64,000 bases of DNA, taken from contig OU696575.1 of the NCBI GenBank assembly GCA_916048095.2, forward strand, positions 7,385,001 to 7,449,000, written 5' to 3'. Both the position numbers and the translations under genes were made by a program. A model generated the notes under the pieces. It saw only the letters and a program-made list of their open reading frames with translations. It was not told where the DNA came from and made no database searches. Source of the stretch: Sacculina carcini (Eukaryota; Arthropoda; Thecostraca; Sacculinidae). This document shows positions 31,196-41,105 of the stretch, in pieces; position 1 is the first letter of the stretch; each line of letters starts with the position of its first letter.

Positions 31196-31560
31196 TTAGT
31201 ATTTATATTATTATTATTACTACCAATTACAGGCAAATCCGATGACATGGGACGAGTGCATGTACTATACCCGCTATGACCTGTTGCCATCCATGGACCT
31301 ATAGTGGCTGGCACAACATTGTGTCCGGTGTCCCGCAGGGAAATGTGTTGGGTCGAATTATGTTCAAATATTGACACCGCTAAACTGCGCAAAACCACGC
31401 GCAAACTACAGGCAAACATTGTATATGGGTATGATAATGATATCACCCTCATGGCTTTAATTCCATCTCCTTCGGACAGAAATGGCGTCAAACAGTCGAC
31501 GACGATCTCAGCAGCGTCCTGAAGTGGTGTGAAAGGAATATGATGTTGAACACTTTGAAA
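31196..31560. mobile_element. Jockey/CR1-superfamily LINE fragment with 5' inversion
   Basis: 31196-31300 on the minus strand is the family's 3' end: 'gatttgcctgtaatt' followed by a TAATAA-type tail, compare 5520-5564. Directly adjoining, 31300-31560 on the plus strand encodes RT pieces of the same family in broken frames, equivalent to 3040-3300 ('...ggtgtcccgcaggg', 'atgataatgatatcaccctc', 'ccatctccttcggacagaaa'). Opposite orientation of the 5' and 3' parts is the twin-priming layout. Confidence 0.65.
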
Positions 31561-31576
31561 TATATTTTTTTTTGGA

Positions 31577-32345
31577 TAGCAAATCTATAAAAAAACGGAT
31601 ACAGCAAGTAGCAATTGACGACCACTTATCCTACACTTTTAAAGTAGGGTCCCCCAAGGATCTGTTCTAGGTCCAAAACTTATCCATATTTATATCAACG
31701 ATATATTTCAAGCTGTAAAAACTGGAAAATTATTAGTGTTTGCTGATGATACAAACTTACTGTGCACAGACACGCATATCAATGACGCCGTACAAAGTGC
31801 CAAAGAAAGTATGGATTGCCTGAACGATTGGCTAACAACTAGCAAACTCACACTAAATACAAAACAACTAATTATATCGTATTCAGCGGATCCCAAATCT
31901 ACCAAATTGACCAAGACATAATTACTGAGGTCATCGCGCAGATAGACAAGGTACAATTTCTCGGGCTAACTAGACAGCACATTCAATTGAAAAGAACAAT
32001 TGAAAAGAACAATTGGAAATAACGCGTGGGAAAATTTGCAAAGCGGCTGTTGTCATGAACAAATCATGAATTCTAAAGAAGCTCCTAAGCTCTAAAGAAT
32101 AAATAATCCTTTACAATTCACTTGTGAGACCACACTTGGACTACGCGAACGTAATTTGGGGTAACACCTACAAGACATCGTTGAAACCGATCATAACTTT
32201 ACAGAAAATAATCGTTCGAATATTATTCAATCTTCCAGAAAAAGGACACACAAATCTATATTCCTCTCAAGCCAAAATTCTAAAATTTGATGAATTGACA
32301 CACCTAAATACTTGTAAATACATGCACCAAATATATTACAGTGCA
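31577..32345 (+). pseudogene. Decayed CR1/Jockey-type LINE RT fragment
   Basis: Broken frames encode '[20 protein letters not shown]', catalytic 'LVFADDTNL', '[18 protein letters not shown]', and after a gap 'LVRPHLDYANVIWGNTYKTS' and 'ILKFDELTHLNTCKYMHQIY'. These are RT blocks 4-7 and the C-terminal region of a Jockey-superfamily ORF2 of a different family from 1388-3973. A local duplication 'caattgaaaagaa' lies at about 31983. Both ends are truncated; the gypsy element starts 58 bases downstream. Confidence 0.75.
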
Positions 32346-32402
32346 TAATTTTATTTTTCAAACAATCCTAGACACATCGACAAATTTTTAGTTGAATACA
32401 CT

Positions 32403-32852
32403 TGTGGCGTATGCGTGTATGTGTGTAAGCAAGTGTAACGTCTGTGTGTAAGAAAGTGTAATGTATGCGTGTATGTGAGTAAGCAAGTGTAGAGTATGCG
32501 TGTCTGTGTGTATGTAACAAGTGTGGCAGTTTGTGCGAATGTGTGTGAAGCTTGTGTGTATGAACGTTTGTATGTTTGTCTGTAGCCCTAAGTGTCAGTG
32601 TGATTGTGCGTGTGAGAATCATGGTGTAGGTTTGTGTGTGAGTCAATGTGTATGTGTGCGTGTGAGTCAATGTGTATGTGTGCGTGTGTGCACCGTTTCA
32701 CGTCACGTGACCGAAAGTTATTTAATCCATGACTAAGCACAGCAATGTGAATTCCAGGCCAGTCATTCGTCAGATATTGAGCTGTTCTTGTCCGGTGCCG
32801 CAATACACCCAGCTTCGTCTGTGCCATCTATTTATGTGGCTTGATCACCACA
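32403..32852 (+). repeat. 5' LTR of the CsRn1-like element
   Basis: 450 bp with a GT-rich 5' half built from short 'gtgtaagcaagtgta' type repeats. It has one more copy of a 24-bp unit ('gtgagtcaatgtgtatgtgt' plus four bases, about 32638-32687) than the 3' LTR. Confidence 0.95.
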
Positions 32853-32855
32853 TAT

Positions 32856-32873
32856 TGGTGCCCCGAGTGAGGA
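32856..32873 (+). promoter_or_regulatory. Primer binding site, tRNA-Trp-like
   Basis: 'TGGTGCCCCGAGTGAGG' starts three bases after the 5' LTR. Compared with the tRNA-Trp 3' end complement (TGGTGACCCCGA...), one base is missing after TGGTG. The related truncated element at 59804 keeps 'TGGTGACCCCGAG'. Confidence 0.65.
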
Positions 32874-32923
32874 TCAATCGGTGAGTCTTCATTTTGTATT
32901 CTTCTCACTCTCATTCTGTTAAG

Positions 32924-33730
32924 ATGGCTACGCCGATGGAGGATGTAGAACCTGTGTCGAACCCGTTTTTCCCAACGGCACTGGTGGCTGTTAAACCTCC
33001 ACAGTTCAGTCCTGAGTCAGTGAAGGGTTGGACAGCAAACATGGACGCCCAATTCCATTTGGCGAAGATAGTAGCTGAAGAGACACGGTATTTTCACGCC
33101 GTGGCGGCATTGCCGCCTGCTGTGACATCGCGCATCAGCCCACAGGTAATGGAAAGCCATAGTTACTCGCAGCTCAAGGAAGCGTTGGAGAACATGTTTT
33201 CCAAGACAAAATCCGAAGTATTCGAGGATCTTCTCTCCAGTTTGACATTGGCAGGCCGCCCCTCAGCAGCGCTATCGGAGCTCCGGCGGACGGCGGCCAG
33301 TGTGGGGGCTGGAGATGACCTTGTGCGGCACAAGTTCTTAAAATCATTGCCGCCTGCGATTACTTCCGCCCTGGCAGCGCAGCAGGACTTATCGCTGGAC
33401 CAGATTGGATCACTGACGGATGAGCTGGTACCGCTGGTGAGCTCACCGTGCATGTCCGTGGATAACATTCGCGGGATATCAGCTTCAAGTTCACAGCAAC
33501 GGCATCAGGGGCATGAGCGAGCTGCCAATAGCCGGCGTGAATATCTGCATGCTGGTCTGCGTCCCTTCCGGCGGGGTCAGCGCCCACAGGTGTGCCGGGC
33601 ACACATATTCTTCGGTGAGCAGGCCCGCACCTGTAAGCCGTGGTGTCGCTGGCCAGACAAAAACCCGAATATTCAGGTGGAGCCATCGTCTCGCTCAGCG
33701 TCGCCAGCTCGCCAGCAGCCGGAAAACTGA
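32924..33730 (+). CDS. gag of the CsRn1-like element
   Basis: Start chosen at 32924 ('aagATGg', giving 'MATPMEDVEPVSNPFF') rather than 32894, because homology and context begin there. Capsid-like helices include 'KPPQFSPESVKGWTANMDAQ' and 'KEALENMFSKTKSEVFEDLL'. Near the C-terminus 'CRAHIFFGEQARTCKPWC' gives C-x2-H-x9-C-x3-C, a CHCC zinc motif of the kind described for CsRn1-type gags instead of CCHC. It assembles the particle and packages RNA. Its last 91 bases overlap pol, which is in the -1 frame. Confidence 0.85.
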   Translation: MATPMEDVEPVSNPFFPTALVAVKPPQFSPESVKGWTANMDAQFHLAKIVAEETRYFHAVAALPPAVTSRISPQVMESHSYSQLKEALENMFSKTKSEVFEDLLSSLTLAGRPSAALSELRRTAASVGAGDDLVRHKFLKSLPPAITSALAAQQDLSLDQIGSLTDELVPLVSSPCMSVDNIRGISASSSQQRHQGHERAANSRREYLHAGLRPFRRGQRPQVCRAHIFFGEQARTCKPWCRWPDKNPNIQVEPSSRSASPARQQPEN

Positions 33731-36700
33731 CTGGGCAGGTAGGCTCCGCTGTGACAGCGCACCTGCCCCTCTTGCAGATCACAGCAGTCGTGTACGCTCA
33801 CAAACTAAACTTCATCGTCGATACAGGGGCGGCGGTATCAATTGTACCCCCGTCAGTGGTGTCGGTGACAGCAGTTCAGCCTAGTGCTGTGAGTCTCAGC
33901 TCGGCCGCAGGTCAATCTATCAGCGTGCACGGTGAAGTAAATTTGCAGCTGGGTGTACGCTGCCTACGTCGCGAATTTTCATGGACGTTTGTTGTTGCTG
34001 AAGTGACACAGCCGATCATAGGGCAAGATTTTCTCGCACATTTCGGCCTCGTTGTTGATTGCCGACGCCGGCGAGTTTTTGACCCGAGCACTGAAATGGC
34101 AACAGAGTGTGCGGTCTCCCAAGTGGCTACATGTGGCTTGGTCGTTAACGACATCTCGCCGCTACCGACAGATGTTCAGCATCTACTTGGCCAGTTCCCA
34201 GCACTAACGTCTACTGCTTCTGCAAATGCATCGCCTGATGTTAGCTGCAGTGTCACTCACTCCATCCACACGGGTAGTGCAACGCCGACGTTTGCGTCTC
34301 CTCGGCGGCTCAACCAGGAAAGCGAAGAAGCGGCAAAGCGTGTGTTTAACGACATGCTACGACAAGGAGTTGTTCGTCCATCAAACTCACCGTGGGCGTC
34401 CCCACTCCACCTCGTGCCAAAACGGACACCAGGTGAGTGGCGTGTCACCGGTGATTATCGGGCGTTGAACGCTCGCACGATTCCGGATCGGTACCCGCTG
34501 CCTCACATATATGATATGTCTTCGAGAATACACGGCAAGTCCGTGTTTAGCAAAATAGACCTGGTGAAAGCCTATTATAACGTTCCAATGGCGGAGCGTG
34601 ACATTCCGAAAACCGCGGTGACTACTCCGTTCGGGCTGTACGAGTACGTTTATATGCCGCTCGGCTTGAGAAACAGCGGAGCGACATTTCAGCGGTTCAT
34701 GGATGATGCATTTCGGCATCTAACGTGCGCATTCGTGTACCTGGACGACGTTTTGATTTATTCTGACAACGCCAAACAGCACGCAGCCGACCTCGCCGCT
34801 GTGTTTGATGTGCTTCAGCAGCACCGCCTCCGGCTGGCGTTGGAGAAATGCCAGTTCTTTTGCGACTGTGTTCAGTTCCTCGGCCACGAGATCAGCGCCA
34901 ACGGTATCGGCCCTCCGCGTGAACGTGTGTCCGCAATTGCTGAGTTGCAGCGCCCAAATGACATCGCCGGTCTGCGCAGATTCTTGGGCATGATCGGATT
35001 TTACCGAAGGATGGTGCCACATTTCTCAGATATCGCGTTTCCGCTGACCGAGATACTCCGAAAACAGCCAAAGAATGTGCCGCTGGAGTGGACGCAGGCC
35101 GCTGAGGAAGCATTCGACGAACTCAAGAGTGCCCTGTCGCAAGTGTGTCTGCTGGTCGCTCCTAACCCAGCGGTTGAGACCTACCATCTCGTCACGGACT
35201 GCTCGTCTCACGCTGCCGGTGCTGCGCTTCATCAGATCGTAAACGGTTTTCCGCAGCCGATTGCATTTTTCTCCAAAAAACTGTCACAGCCACAGCAGAA
35301 ATATGCAGTTTTTGATCGGGAGCTGCTGGCAGCATATCTGACCGTGCTGCATTTCCGACATACCCTAGAAGGTCGACACGTCGTCTTATTCACGGACCAT
35401 AAACCACTGTTCGGAGCATTTTACAGTTCGAAGCCGGCGAAATTGGACCGACAACAGCGCCATCTATCCGTGTTGGCAGAATTAGTCTCTGACTTGCAGC
35501 ACGTGAAAGGCGCAGATAATGTCGTTGCCGACTGCCTGTCGCGACCAGCGTGTGCCGTGAACGTTGACGTCTGGGATCTCCCTGCTCTGGCAGCAGCTCA
35601 GGCGTCCGACGAAGAGACGCAGAGAAACCTGTCTCGTCTCAAAGCGTTCGAGATTAGTGGAGACCACCCTCTCTACTGCGACATGTCAACGACACAGCCG
35701 CGACCTTTCGTGCCAGGCCCTCTACGGGAAACCATTTTCGCTCATCTTCACGGCATTTCACATCCCGGCATGCAAGGAAGCATCAAGCTAATCAAGAGCA
35801 GATATTTCTGGCCATCATTGGACCGTGACGTCAAGTCATGGGTAAAAGCATGCTTGGCGTGCCAGAGATCGAAGGTCCATCGACACACAAAGCCGCCGCC
35901 GACGCCGTTCAGTGAGTCTGATGGTCGTTTCGAGACCGTTCACATGGACATCGTGGGACCGTTGCCGCAAATGCAGATGCCAGGACATCCTTTTGCAAAT
36001 CATTTCCGATTTGTGCGGACCTTGCTTGACCGAGCTTCGAAGTGGATTGAAGCTGTCCCATTGGCAGACATCACCGCCGAGACAGTAGCACGGTCATTCG
36101 TCGAGTCTTGGGTGTCTCGTTTCGGTGTACCGGTGTACATCGTCACCGACCGCGGCAAGCAGTTTGAGGCCGATATGCTCAAGCAAATGGCGACAGTCAT
36201 CGGTTTCCACCGGCTGCGAACAGCCGCATATCACCCACAATCCAATGGCATGCTCGAGAGACGCCATCGTGTGCTGAAAGCTGCGATAATGGCACGCCGC
36301 CAGGATTGGTTGGCCGCGCTGCCCGTCGTGCTATTAGGCATGCGGATGCTGCCATCAGACGCAGGGGTGTCGCCGTTCAGCGCAGTGACGGGAACCGAGC
36401 TGATGTGCCCACGTGTACTCGTCGACCCAGCAGCGTCCGCCACTGTGCAACACAAGTTTGTGAAGGAATTAGCACACCGCATGTCTGAGGTCGATTTTCG
36501 TCGCCTGTCCGAGGGCTCAGCACACCGCGAGACAACTGCACACATTCCAATGGAGCTCGACCGATGTACGCACGTATGGGTACGTGTGGACCGAGTGCGT
36601 CACGCGCTGGAAGCTCCGTACCACGGCCCGTTCCGCGTGATTCACCGTGGACCAGTCGTGTTCGCAATCGAGCTACCGTCTGGCGCAACCAACACGGTTT

Positions 36701-36984
36701 CTATGGCCCGGTTAAAGCCGGCCGTGCTGCCAGTGTTGCCGCCTTCACCGTCGTCGCAGAAACCAGCTACAACTCACACGGACATTTCTCCAGCTGCGAC
36801 TCAATCGGCATCGGCAGCCAATCATTCAGGTGACTGTTCTCCAAACACAAATGCACCGACAGCTGACACACAGGCTGACACACCAGCTATCAGTCAGCAT
36901 TCCACTGATCAGACAGTGTCTAGTCGAACACGCTCAGGGCGTACAGTGCGTTTTAAACGCAAACCTGATTTCTATTATTTTTGA
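33640..36984 (+). CDS. pol of the CsRn1-like element: protease-RT-RNase H-integrase
   Basis: 1114-codon open frame without stops. Protease: 'FIVDTGAAVSIVP' and 'PIIGQDFLAHFGL'. RT (about 230-420): 'RVTGDYRALNARTIPDRYPL', 'FSKIDLVKAYYNVP', catalytic 'FVYLDDVLIYS'. RNase H: 'HLVTDCSSHAAGAAL', 'DRELLAAYL', 'LFTDHKPLFG'. Integrase: zinc domain 'HLHGISHPG...CLACQRSK', core acids in 'HMDIVGPLP', 'VTDRGKQFEA', 'SNGMLERRHR'; then a GPY/F-like 'YHGPFRVIHRG'. Products copy element RNA in the particle and insert the cDNA. Expression probably requires -1 slippage from gag. All catalytic motifs are intact, so the copy may be active. Confidence 0.93.
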   Translation: MVSLARQKPEYSGGAIVSLSVASSPAAGKLTGQVGSAVTAHLPLLQITAVVYAHKLNFIVDTGAAVSIVPPSVVSVTAVQPSAVSLSSAAGQSISVHGEVNLQLGVRCLRREFSWTFVVAEVTQPIIGQDFLAHFGLVVDCRRRRVFDPSTEMATECAVSQVATCGLVVNDISPLPTDVQHLLGQFPALTSTASANASPDVSCSVTHSIHTGSATPTFASPRRLNQESEEAAKRVFNDMLRQGVVRPSNSPWASPLHLVPKRTPGEWRVTGDYRALNARTIPDRYPLPHIYDMSSRIHGKSVFSKIDLVKAYYNVPMAERDIPKTAVTTPFGLYEYVYMPLGLRNSGATFQRFMDDAFRHLTCAFVYLDDVLIYSDNAKQHAADLAAVFDVLQQHRLRLALEKCQFFCDCVQFLGHEISANGIGPPRERVSAIAELQRPNDIAGLRRFLGMIGFYRRMVPHFSDIAFPLTEILRKQPKNVPLEWTQAAEEAFDELKSALSQVCLLVAPNPAVETYHLVTDCSSHAAGAALHQIVNGFPQPIAFFSKKLSQPQQKYAVFDRELLAAYLTVLHFRHTLEGRHVVLFTDHKPLFGAFYSSKPAKLDRQQRHLSVLAELVSDLQHVKGADNVVADCLSRPACAVNVDVWDLPALAAAQASDEETQRNLSRLKAFEISGDHPLYCDMSTTQPRPFVPGPLRETIFAHLHGISHPGMQGSIKLIKSRYFWPSLDRDVKSWVKACLACQRSKVHRHTKPPPTPFSESDGRFETVHMDIVGPLPQMQMPGHPFANHFRFVRTLLDRASKWIEAVPLADITAETVARSFVESWVSRFGVPVYIVTDRGKQFEADMLKQMATVIGFHRLRTAAYHPQSNGMLERRHRVLKAAIMARRQDWLAALPVVLLGMRMLPSDAGVSPFSAVTGTELMCPRVLVDPAASATVQHKFVKELAHRMSEVDFRRLSEGSAHRETTAHIPMELDRCTHVWVRVDRVRHALEAPYHGPFRVIHRGPVVFAIELPSGATNTVSMARLKPAVLPVLPPSPSSQKPATTHTDISPAATQSASAANHSGDCSPNTNAPTADTQADTPAISQHSTDQTVSSRTRSGRTVRFKRKPDFYYF

Positions 36985-37345
36985 TGTTTGCGTCATTTAC
37001 ATTTTGTCATATTTTGTAAACTTCTAGTCAGTTTGCGCAACATTATTGTTTTGCGCGATTTATCGATTTGCTGTGGATTCGTGTTGTCATAATTCATGTT
37101 TGTTGTTATTTAATCATGGTATATTGTTAATTCGTGTTGACATGATTGTTGTCATTGTTATAGCGTGGCAATGATTAGTTCAATTCGTACAGTGCTGTGG
37201 CACATTTACACATGTATGCACGTTATTTGGTGTGATTTTCATTGTGTGCAGTAAGCGCTAGGTTCCTGCGATCACACCTATGTATTACCTTGTACTTCAT
37301 TGTCAAGTTCAACCGCGTTGTTATGGTTTTGATTGCTCCGCAACT
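36985..37345 (+). other. 3' untranslated part of the CsRn1-like element
   Basis: AT-rich 360 bases between the pol stop and the polypurine tract; no env or other ORF. Confidence 0.75.
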
Positions 37346-37359
37346 GGCAGGGGAGTGAC
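37346..37359 (+). promoter_or_regulatory. Polypurine tract
   Basis: 'ggcaggggagtgac' directly before the 3' LTR (37360). Purine-rich as expected for plus-strand priming, with two pyrimidine interruptions. Confidence 0.6.
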
Positions 37360-37785
37360 TGTGGCGTATGCGTGTATGTGTGTAAGCAAGTGTAACGTCT
37401 GTGTGTAAGAAAGTGTAATGTATGCGTGTATGTGAGTAAGCAAGTGTAGAGTATGCGTGTCTGTGTGTATGTAACAAGTGTGGCAGTTTGTGCGAATGTG
37501 TGTGAAGCTTGTGTGTATGAACGTTTGTATGTTTGTCTGTAGCCCTAAGTGTCAGTGTGATTGTGCGTGTGAGAATCATGGTGTAGGTTTGTGTGTGAGT
37601 CAATGTGTATGTGTGCGTGTGTGCACCGTTTCACGTCACGTGACCGAAAGTTATTTAATCCATGACTAAGCACAGCAATGTGAATTGCAGGCCAGTCATT
37701 CGTCAGATATTGAGCTGTTCTTGTCCGGTGCCGCAATACACCCAGCTTCGTCTGTGCCATCTATTTATGTGGCTTGATCACCACA
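37360..37785 (+). repeat. 3' LTR of the CsRn1-like element
   Basis: 426 bp. Besides the missing 24-bp unit, the one difference from the 5' LTR I noticed is a C/G in 'tgaattccagg' against 'tgaattgcagg'. Followed by TSD 'cact'. Confidence 0.95.
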
Positions 37786-38062
37786 CACTTGTAGCGTGCC
37801 ACGTTGGCTACATTGTCGTCATTATATGATAGGTTTGTATATACGTGTTATTGTCAACTTCATCTTTGCCCTTTCAATCATGTTTCCGGTCGAGAGTAAC
37901 CATGTGAATTTCTTCTCTCGAATTCACATACACACAATGTTTGTCCGTGCACCTCACAACCTCTGCTTCATTCGCAGTTCCTGTATCGTTGTGCCCGGAA
38001 ACTACCCCATTTGAGACAATGTCTATTTGAGACAAACCTCACGGTCGCTCTCAACGGAGACT

Positions 38063-38270
38063 ACCCACTTTGCTGCCGTCACACTTAGAGACCGACTCCT
38101 CGGGCGCTCTCAACCTCTAAATAATCCGACCCGTGCCATGGGCGCTGCAAGACAATACCGGAGTTAAAAGTGCTCGTTTGAGACAATCCGCTAGAGGGCG
38201 CTGAAACTGGCCGTTTAGGACAAAACAGCGAGAGTGCGGGATATTCGCTAGGCAGAGCCTGTGATAATAT
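38063..38270 (+). repeat. 205-bp direct repeat, copy 1, with CTCF-like motif
   Basis: Shares 'ataatccgacccgtgccatg', 'ataccggagttaaaa' and 'ggcgctgaaactggccgttt' in the same order with 39047-39250. Contains 'ccgctagagggcgct' at 38188-38202, one mismatch from the CTCF core consensus. Confidence 0.85.
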
Positions 38271-39046
38271 ACCGGTCAGGGAACTTGTTGTTAACGAACA
38301 CTTGACGCAGTCGAGTCTAGATATACGCCGTCAAAATTCACCGACTACATCCGACTAAACGGATACTGAATATATTCAATTACTAATTTGTATGTTTACG
38401 GATACAATACTTTGTATACGGAAATAGTAATTTGAACGGATGCTGAATATGCTTACTGATTATTTGGTATGTATATTTGTCATTTGAGTCAGCAGCAAAT
38501 AGACAAATAGACATATAAATGACGCTGACAAGTTGAAAAAACAGGTCTTATTCTAAATCACTGCCTTCATCGGCTTCAATTATTTTGTTAGCAGATGCAA
38601 AGTTAAAATATAGAAAAACTACGCTGGTATTGACTTTCTCTTGTCAAGGAACCAATATACATGGAACACACTAGTGCTGGAGCTAAGTGTGTATGAAATA
38701 ATCGGCATCAGCGTTTGCCTAACATAAGCTTACCTATAGTTGATGTAGGAAGAGTCCGTTTTGTCAGCCGATGCGCGAGTTCGATGTCCGCCGTGCCCAC
38801 TGTACCGTTATTCACTCTGTGTGCACACACCCTATCAGTCCTGCTCACGGCATTGTCACGAAGGCCGTGCGAACGACACACAGGTACAGTGGGCACACGG
38901 CTGAAGGCAGTCGTCTCTAGTCGTTGGTGTGAGTAGCTACGCGGCGCAGCACATCCATCAGCTATGTGCACATTGCTGGTATGGCGTAAATAGGCACGGC
39001 ATGTAAATATATAGATTACACATGGCGGTGTTTATAATTGTCGGGC

Positions 39047-39250
39047 GGAGAATACCCACTTTGCGACAAGGACACCGAGACAAACCTCACGGCCGCTCTC
39101 AACCTCTACATAATCCGACCCGTGCCATGGGCGCGCCAAGACCATACCGGAGTTAAAAATGTTCGTTTGACACAATCCGCTAGAGGGCGCTGAAACTGGC
39201 CGTTTGGGACAAAAAGCGAGAGTGCGGGAGTTGCGCTAAGCAGGTCCTGG
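39047..39250 (+). repeat. 205-bp direct repeat, copy 2, with CTCF-like motif
   Basis: About 980 bp downstream of copy 1, same orientation, slightly diverged. The motif 'ccgctagagggcgct' is conserved exactly at 39177-39191. Confidence 0.85.
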
Positions 39251-39292
39251 TTAGATTAGGTTAGGTTAGGTTGGTTAGATTAGGTTAGGTGA
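39249..39292 (+). repeat. Short TTAGG-like run
   Basis: 'ggttagattaggttaggtta' and continuation, resembling the 6001-6310 array, immediately after repeat copy 2. Confidence 0.75.
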
Positions 39293-39693
39293 CCAGACCA
39301 GCATGTTCATATTTATTGACATTTAATTATTACCATTTCTCGCAGTATGACTGTCATAATGCGATGCATTTTGCATTTTGCATTGCTCGACGCATTGTGT
39401 CGTTTCTCATAATCCATGCAAATAACGGTGTTAATACTGAAGCCGTGACTACTCGATGCGTACTGGTCTATGACGTGAAATAATTCTAATATCACATCAC
39501 ATCACATATCGCAAATACACATCAGTCACATATTCATCGCTTCATTTATACTGCGCTACCACAGTGACTGTTTAGTTGGCCCTAATGTTTAGTTCAGTCT
39601 TGTTCTTGTGTTCGCCGTGTGTGGTTGTTTTTCGTTCGCTACTTCGTGTTGTTATCTGTGTGCCGATCTCGGCGTCTTTCTGCCCATTTTGCT

Positions 39694-40540
39694 ATGTCTA
39701 CTCCACCCTCTGCAGCCCGCGAGCGTGCGTGTAGGTGTTGTGAGCCGGTGGGGGATGCGTCTGTCATACAGTGCGAGGGACGCGCCGGCATGTTTCACGT
39801 GTCGTGCGCCAACCCAACCTGACCAACCCTGCGTATAACGCTATACGCAGGTACAAGCTCTTCTGGCTGTGCGAAGAGTGCAAAGACGAGTACCGCGCGT
39901 CCCGTCGCCCTCACTCACAGTGGAGAGAGTGTCTGCGGTGATTGATAGCCGACTGGATACATTCCGCGCCTCTCTCCTTCGTGAAGAGAAGACCGCCGAC
40001 ACATGTGCGCCCTCAAACTCTATCTCAGAGCGTGACCAGCCCATGAGTCATGCGTACGGTCTAGTGTTAAAGAGCAAAGGAGCGGAGCCGGTGAAGGCAG
40101 AGCGCGTGCAGTTGGCCCTCCGCACTGTACCGGTGGACAAGTCTCGCCCAACAAAAGTTGGTGGTATGGTGCTGCACTGCTCAACTGAAGCCTCAGCTAA
40201 CATGGTAGCCAATTCTAGGAACGATCACTTGGCTGATGAGCTTCATGTTGCTGTCACATGCAATTCTGACTCGTCTCCAGAGGATCATTGTGGCAAACAT
40301 TCCACCAATGTCACATGAGGAATTCGTCAGCTCTTTGCGGCTGAAAAACCCTCATCTCGCCAACATTCCAGCGTCACCGATGAAATTGTTGTTCCTGACG
40401 AAGCCAAAAGACGGCCGCACCAATGCCGTGCTCGTCGTGTCTACGGAGGTGCGCCAACTGATTAGTGTCGCTGGCAACAGAGTGTTTGTCGGGTTGTGCA
40501 GCTGCCCGGTCTACGATCGGTACTAGGTGACTCGAAGTGC
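39694..40540 (+). pseudogene. LINE ORF1 with PHD-type zinc finger
   Basis: 'MSTPPSAARERACRCCEPVG' starts the frame, followed by 'SVIQCEGRAGMFHVSCAN'. After a one-base shift near 39818 it continues 'NPAYNAIRRYKLFWLCEECK'. The Cys/His pattern (C-x2-C, C, H-x2-C, C-x2-C) fits a PHD finger, known in CR1-type ORF1 proteins. Downstream pieces 'KSRPTKVGGMVLHCSTEASA' and 'IIVANIPPMSHEEFVSSLRL' form an RRM/esterase-like region. Several frameshifts; nonfunctional. Confidence 0.65.
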
Positions 40541-41067
40541 TCGGAGCTCGGCCACAAATCTGATCACTGACCATCAGCTACAGCAGTTTGCGGTCACTGC
40601 GCTGGTGCCCACCTGTCGTCCGCCTGCTCTGACAAGAGCAAGTCAAAGTGCTCAAGCTGATGTCGTCATGGTAAACCCACAGACCACTCTTCGTTTTCAT
40701 CCTCCTGTTCTTCGTTCATTGCAGTGCAAAATCCTCTCCGCCATCGCAATATTGTGTCTTCTTCACACTGTTCTGGATTGTCCCCTGTCACCGCTTCTTC
40801 CTGACAACCCAAGTCTGACTTCTCTTCCTGAAATGCGGGTGTCTGACTCTACAGTTATTGCTCAATCTTGTCATTCCTCACATCGGGTTTCACTCGTATC
40901 CAACAATTCTGCTGTTTCCAAACTCACCCAATCTGCTCATATATCTCCCTTAGCCGCCACTAATTGTATTTCCTCCTTGGTTGGCCTGCTAAATATTCGA
41001 TCTGTATGTAATACAGCCAATTTGGTATATAATTTGGTTTATAATGGTTTGGTTTGGTTAAGTATAT

Positions 41068-41105
41068 AAATATACTGAAAAACCAATTGGTTTTTCAGTA
41101 TATTT
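41068..41105. repeat. 38-bp perfect palindrome
   Basis: Symmetric with no loop around 'ccaattgg': 'tatactgaaaaaccaatt' mirrored by 'aattggtttttcagtata', 19 pairs in all, ending at a mismatch at 41067/41106. It is followed by further palindromes ('agagtttataaactct'; 'aactcttgat...atcaagagtt') and the direct repeat 'acagtgttaataat'. Confidence 0.97.

Larger units (their letters stand above)
32403..37785 (+). mobile_element. CsRn1-like Ty3/gypsy LTR retrotransposon, nearly intact
   Basis: 5' LTR 32403-32852, 3' LTR 37360-37785, both TGTGGCG...CACCACA, with the 4-bp target duplication 'cact' (32399-32402 and 37786-37789). Primer site at 32856, gag 32924-33730, pol 33640-36984, purine-rich tract before the 3' LTR, no env. 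LTRs match almost perfectly apart from one 24-bp tandem unit, so the insertion is young. The RT sequence style and the tRNA-Trp-like primer site suggest the CsRn1/Kabuki clade. It lies antisense within the last intron of the WD40 gene. Confidence 0.95.
37790..39600. other. Noncoding intronic stretch with duplicated units
   Basis: No gene seen. It holds the two 205-bp direct repeats listed next, an inverted repeat 'ccgtgcccactgtacc' (38791-38806) against 'ggtacagtgggcacacgg' (38883-38900), and a short TTAGG-like run. Frames at 37796-38014 and 38708-38971 lack recognisable motifs. Confidence 0.55.

Noticed and set aside
36985..37345. A possible env gene in the CsRn1-like element
   Set aside because: Only about 360 AT-rich bases without an open frame lie between pol and the 3' LTR.
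38708..38971. 87-residue minus-strand frame
   Set aside because: Overlaps an inverted repeat, has an antisense partner and no recognisable motif.
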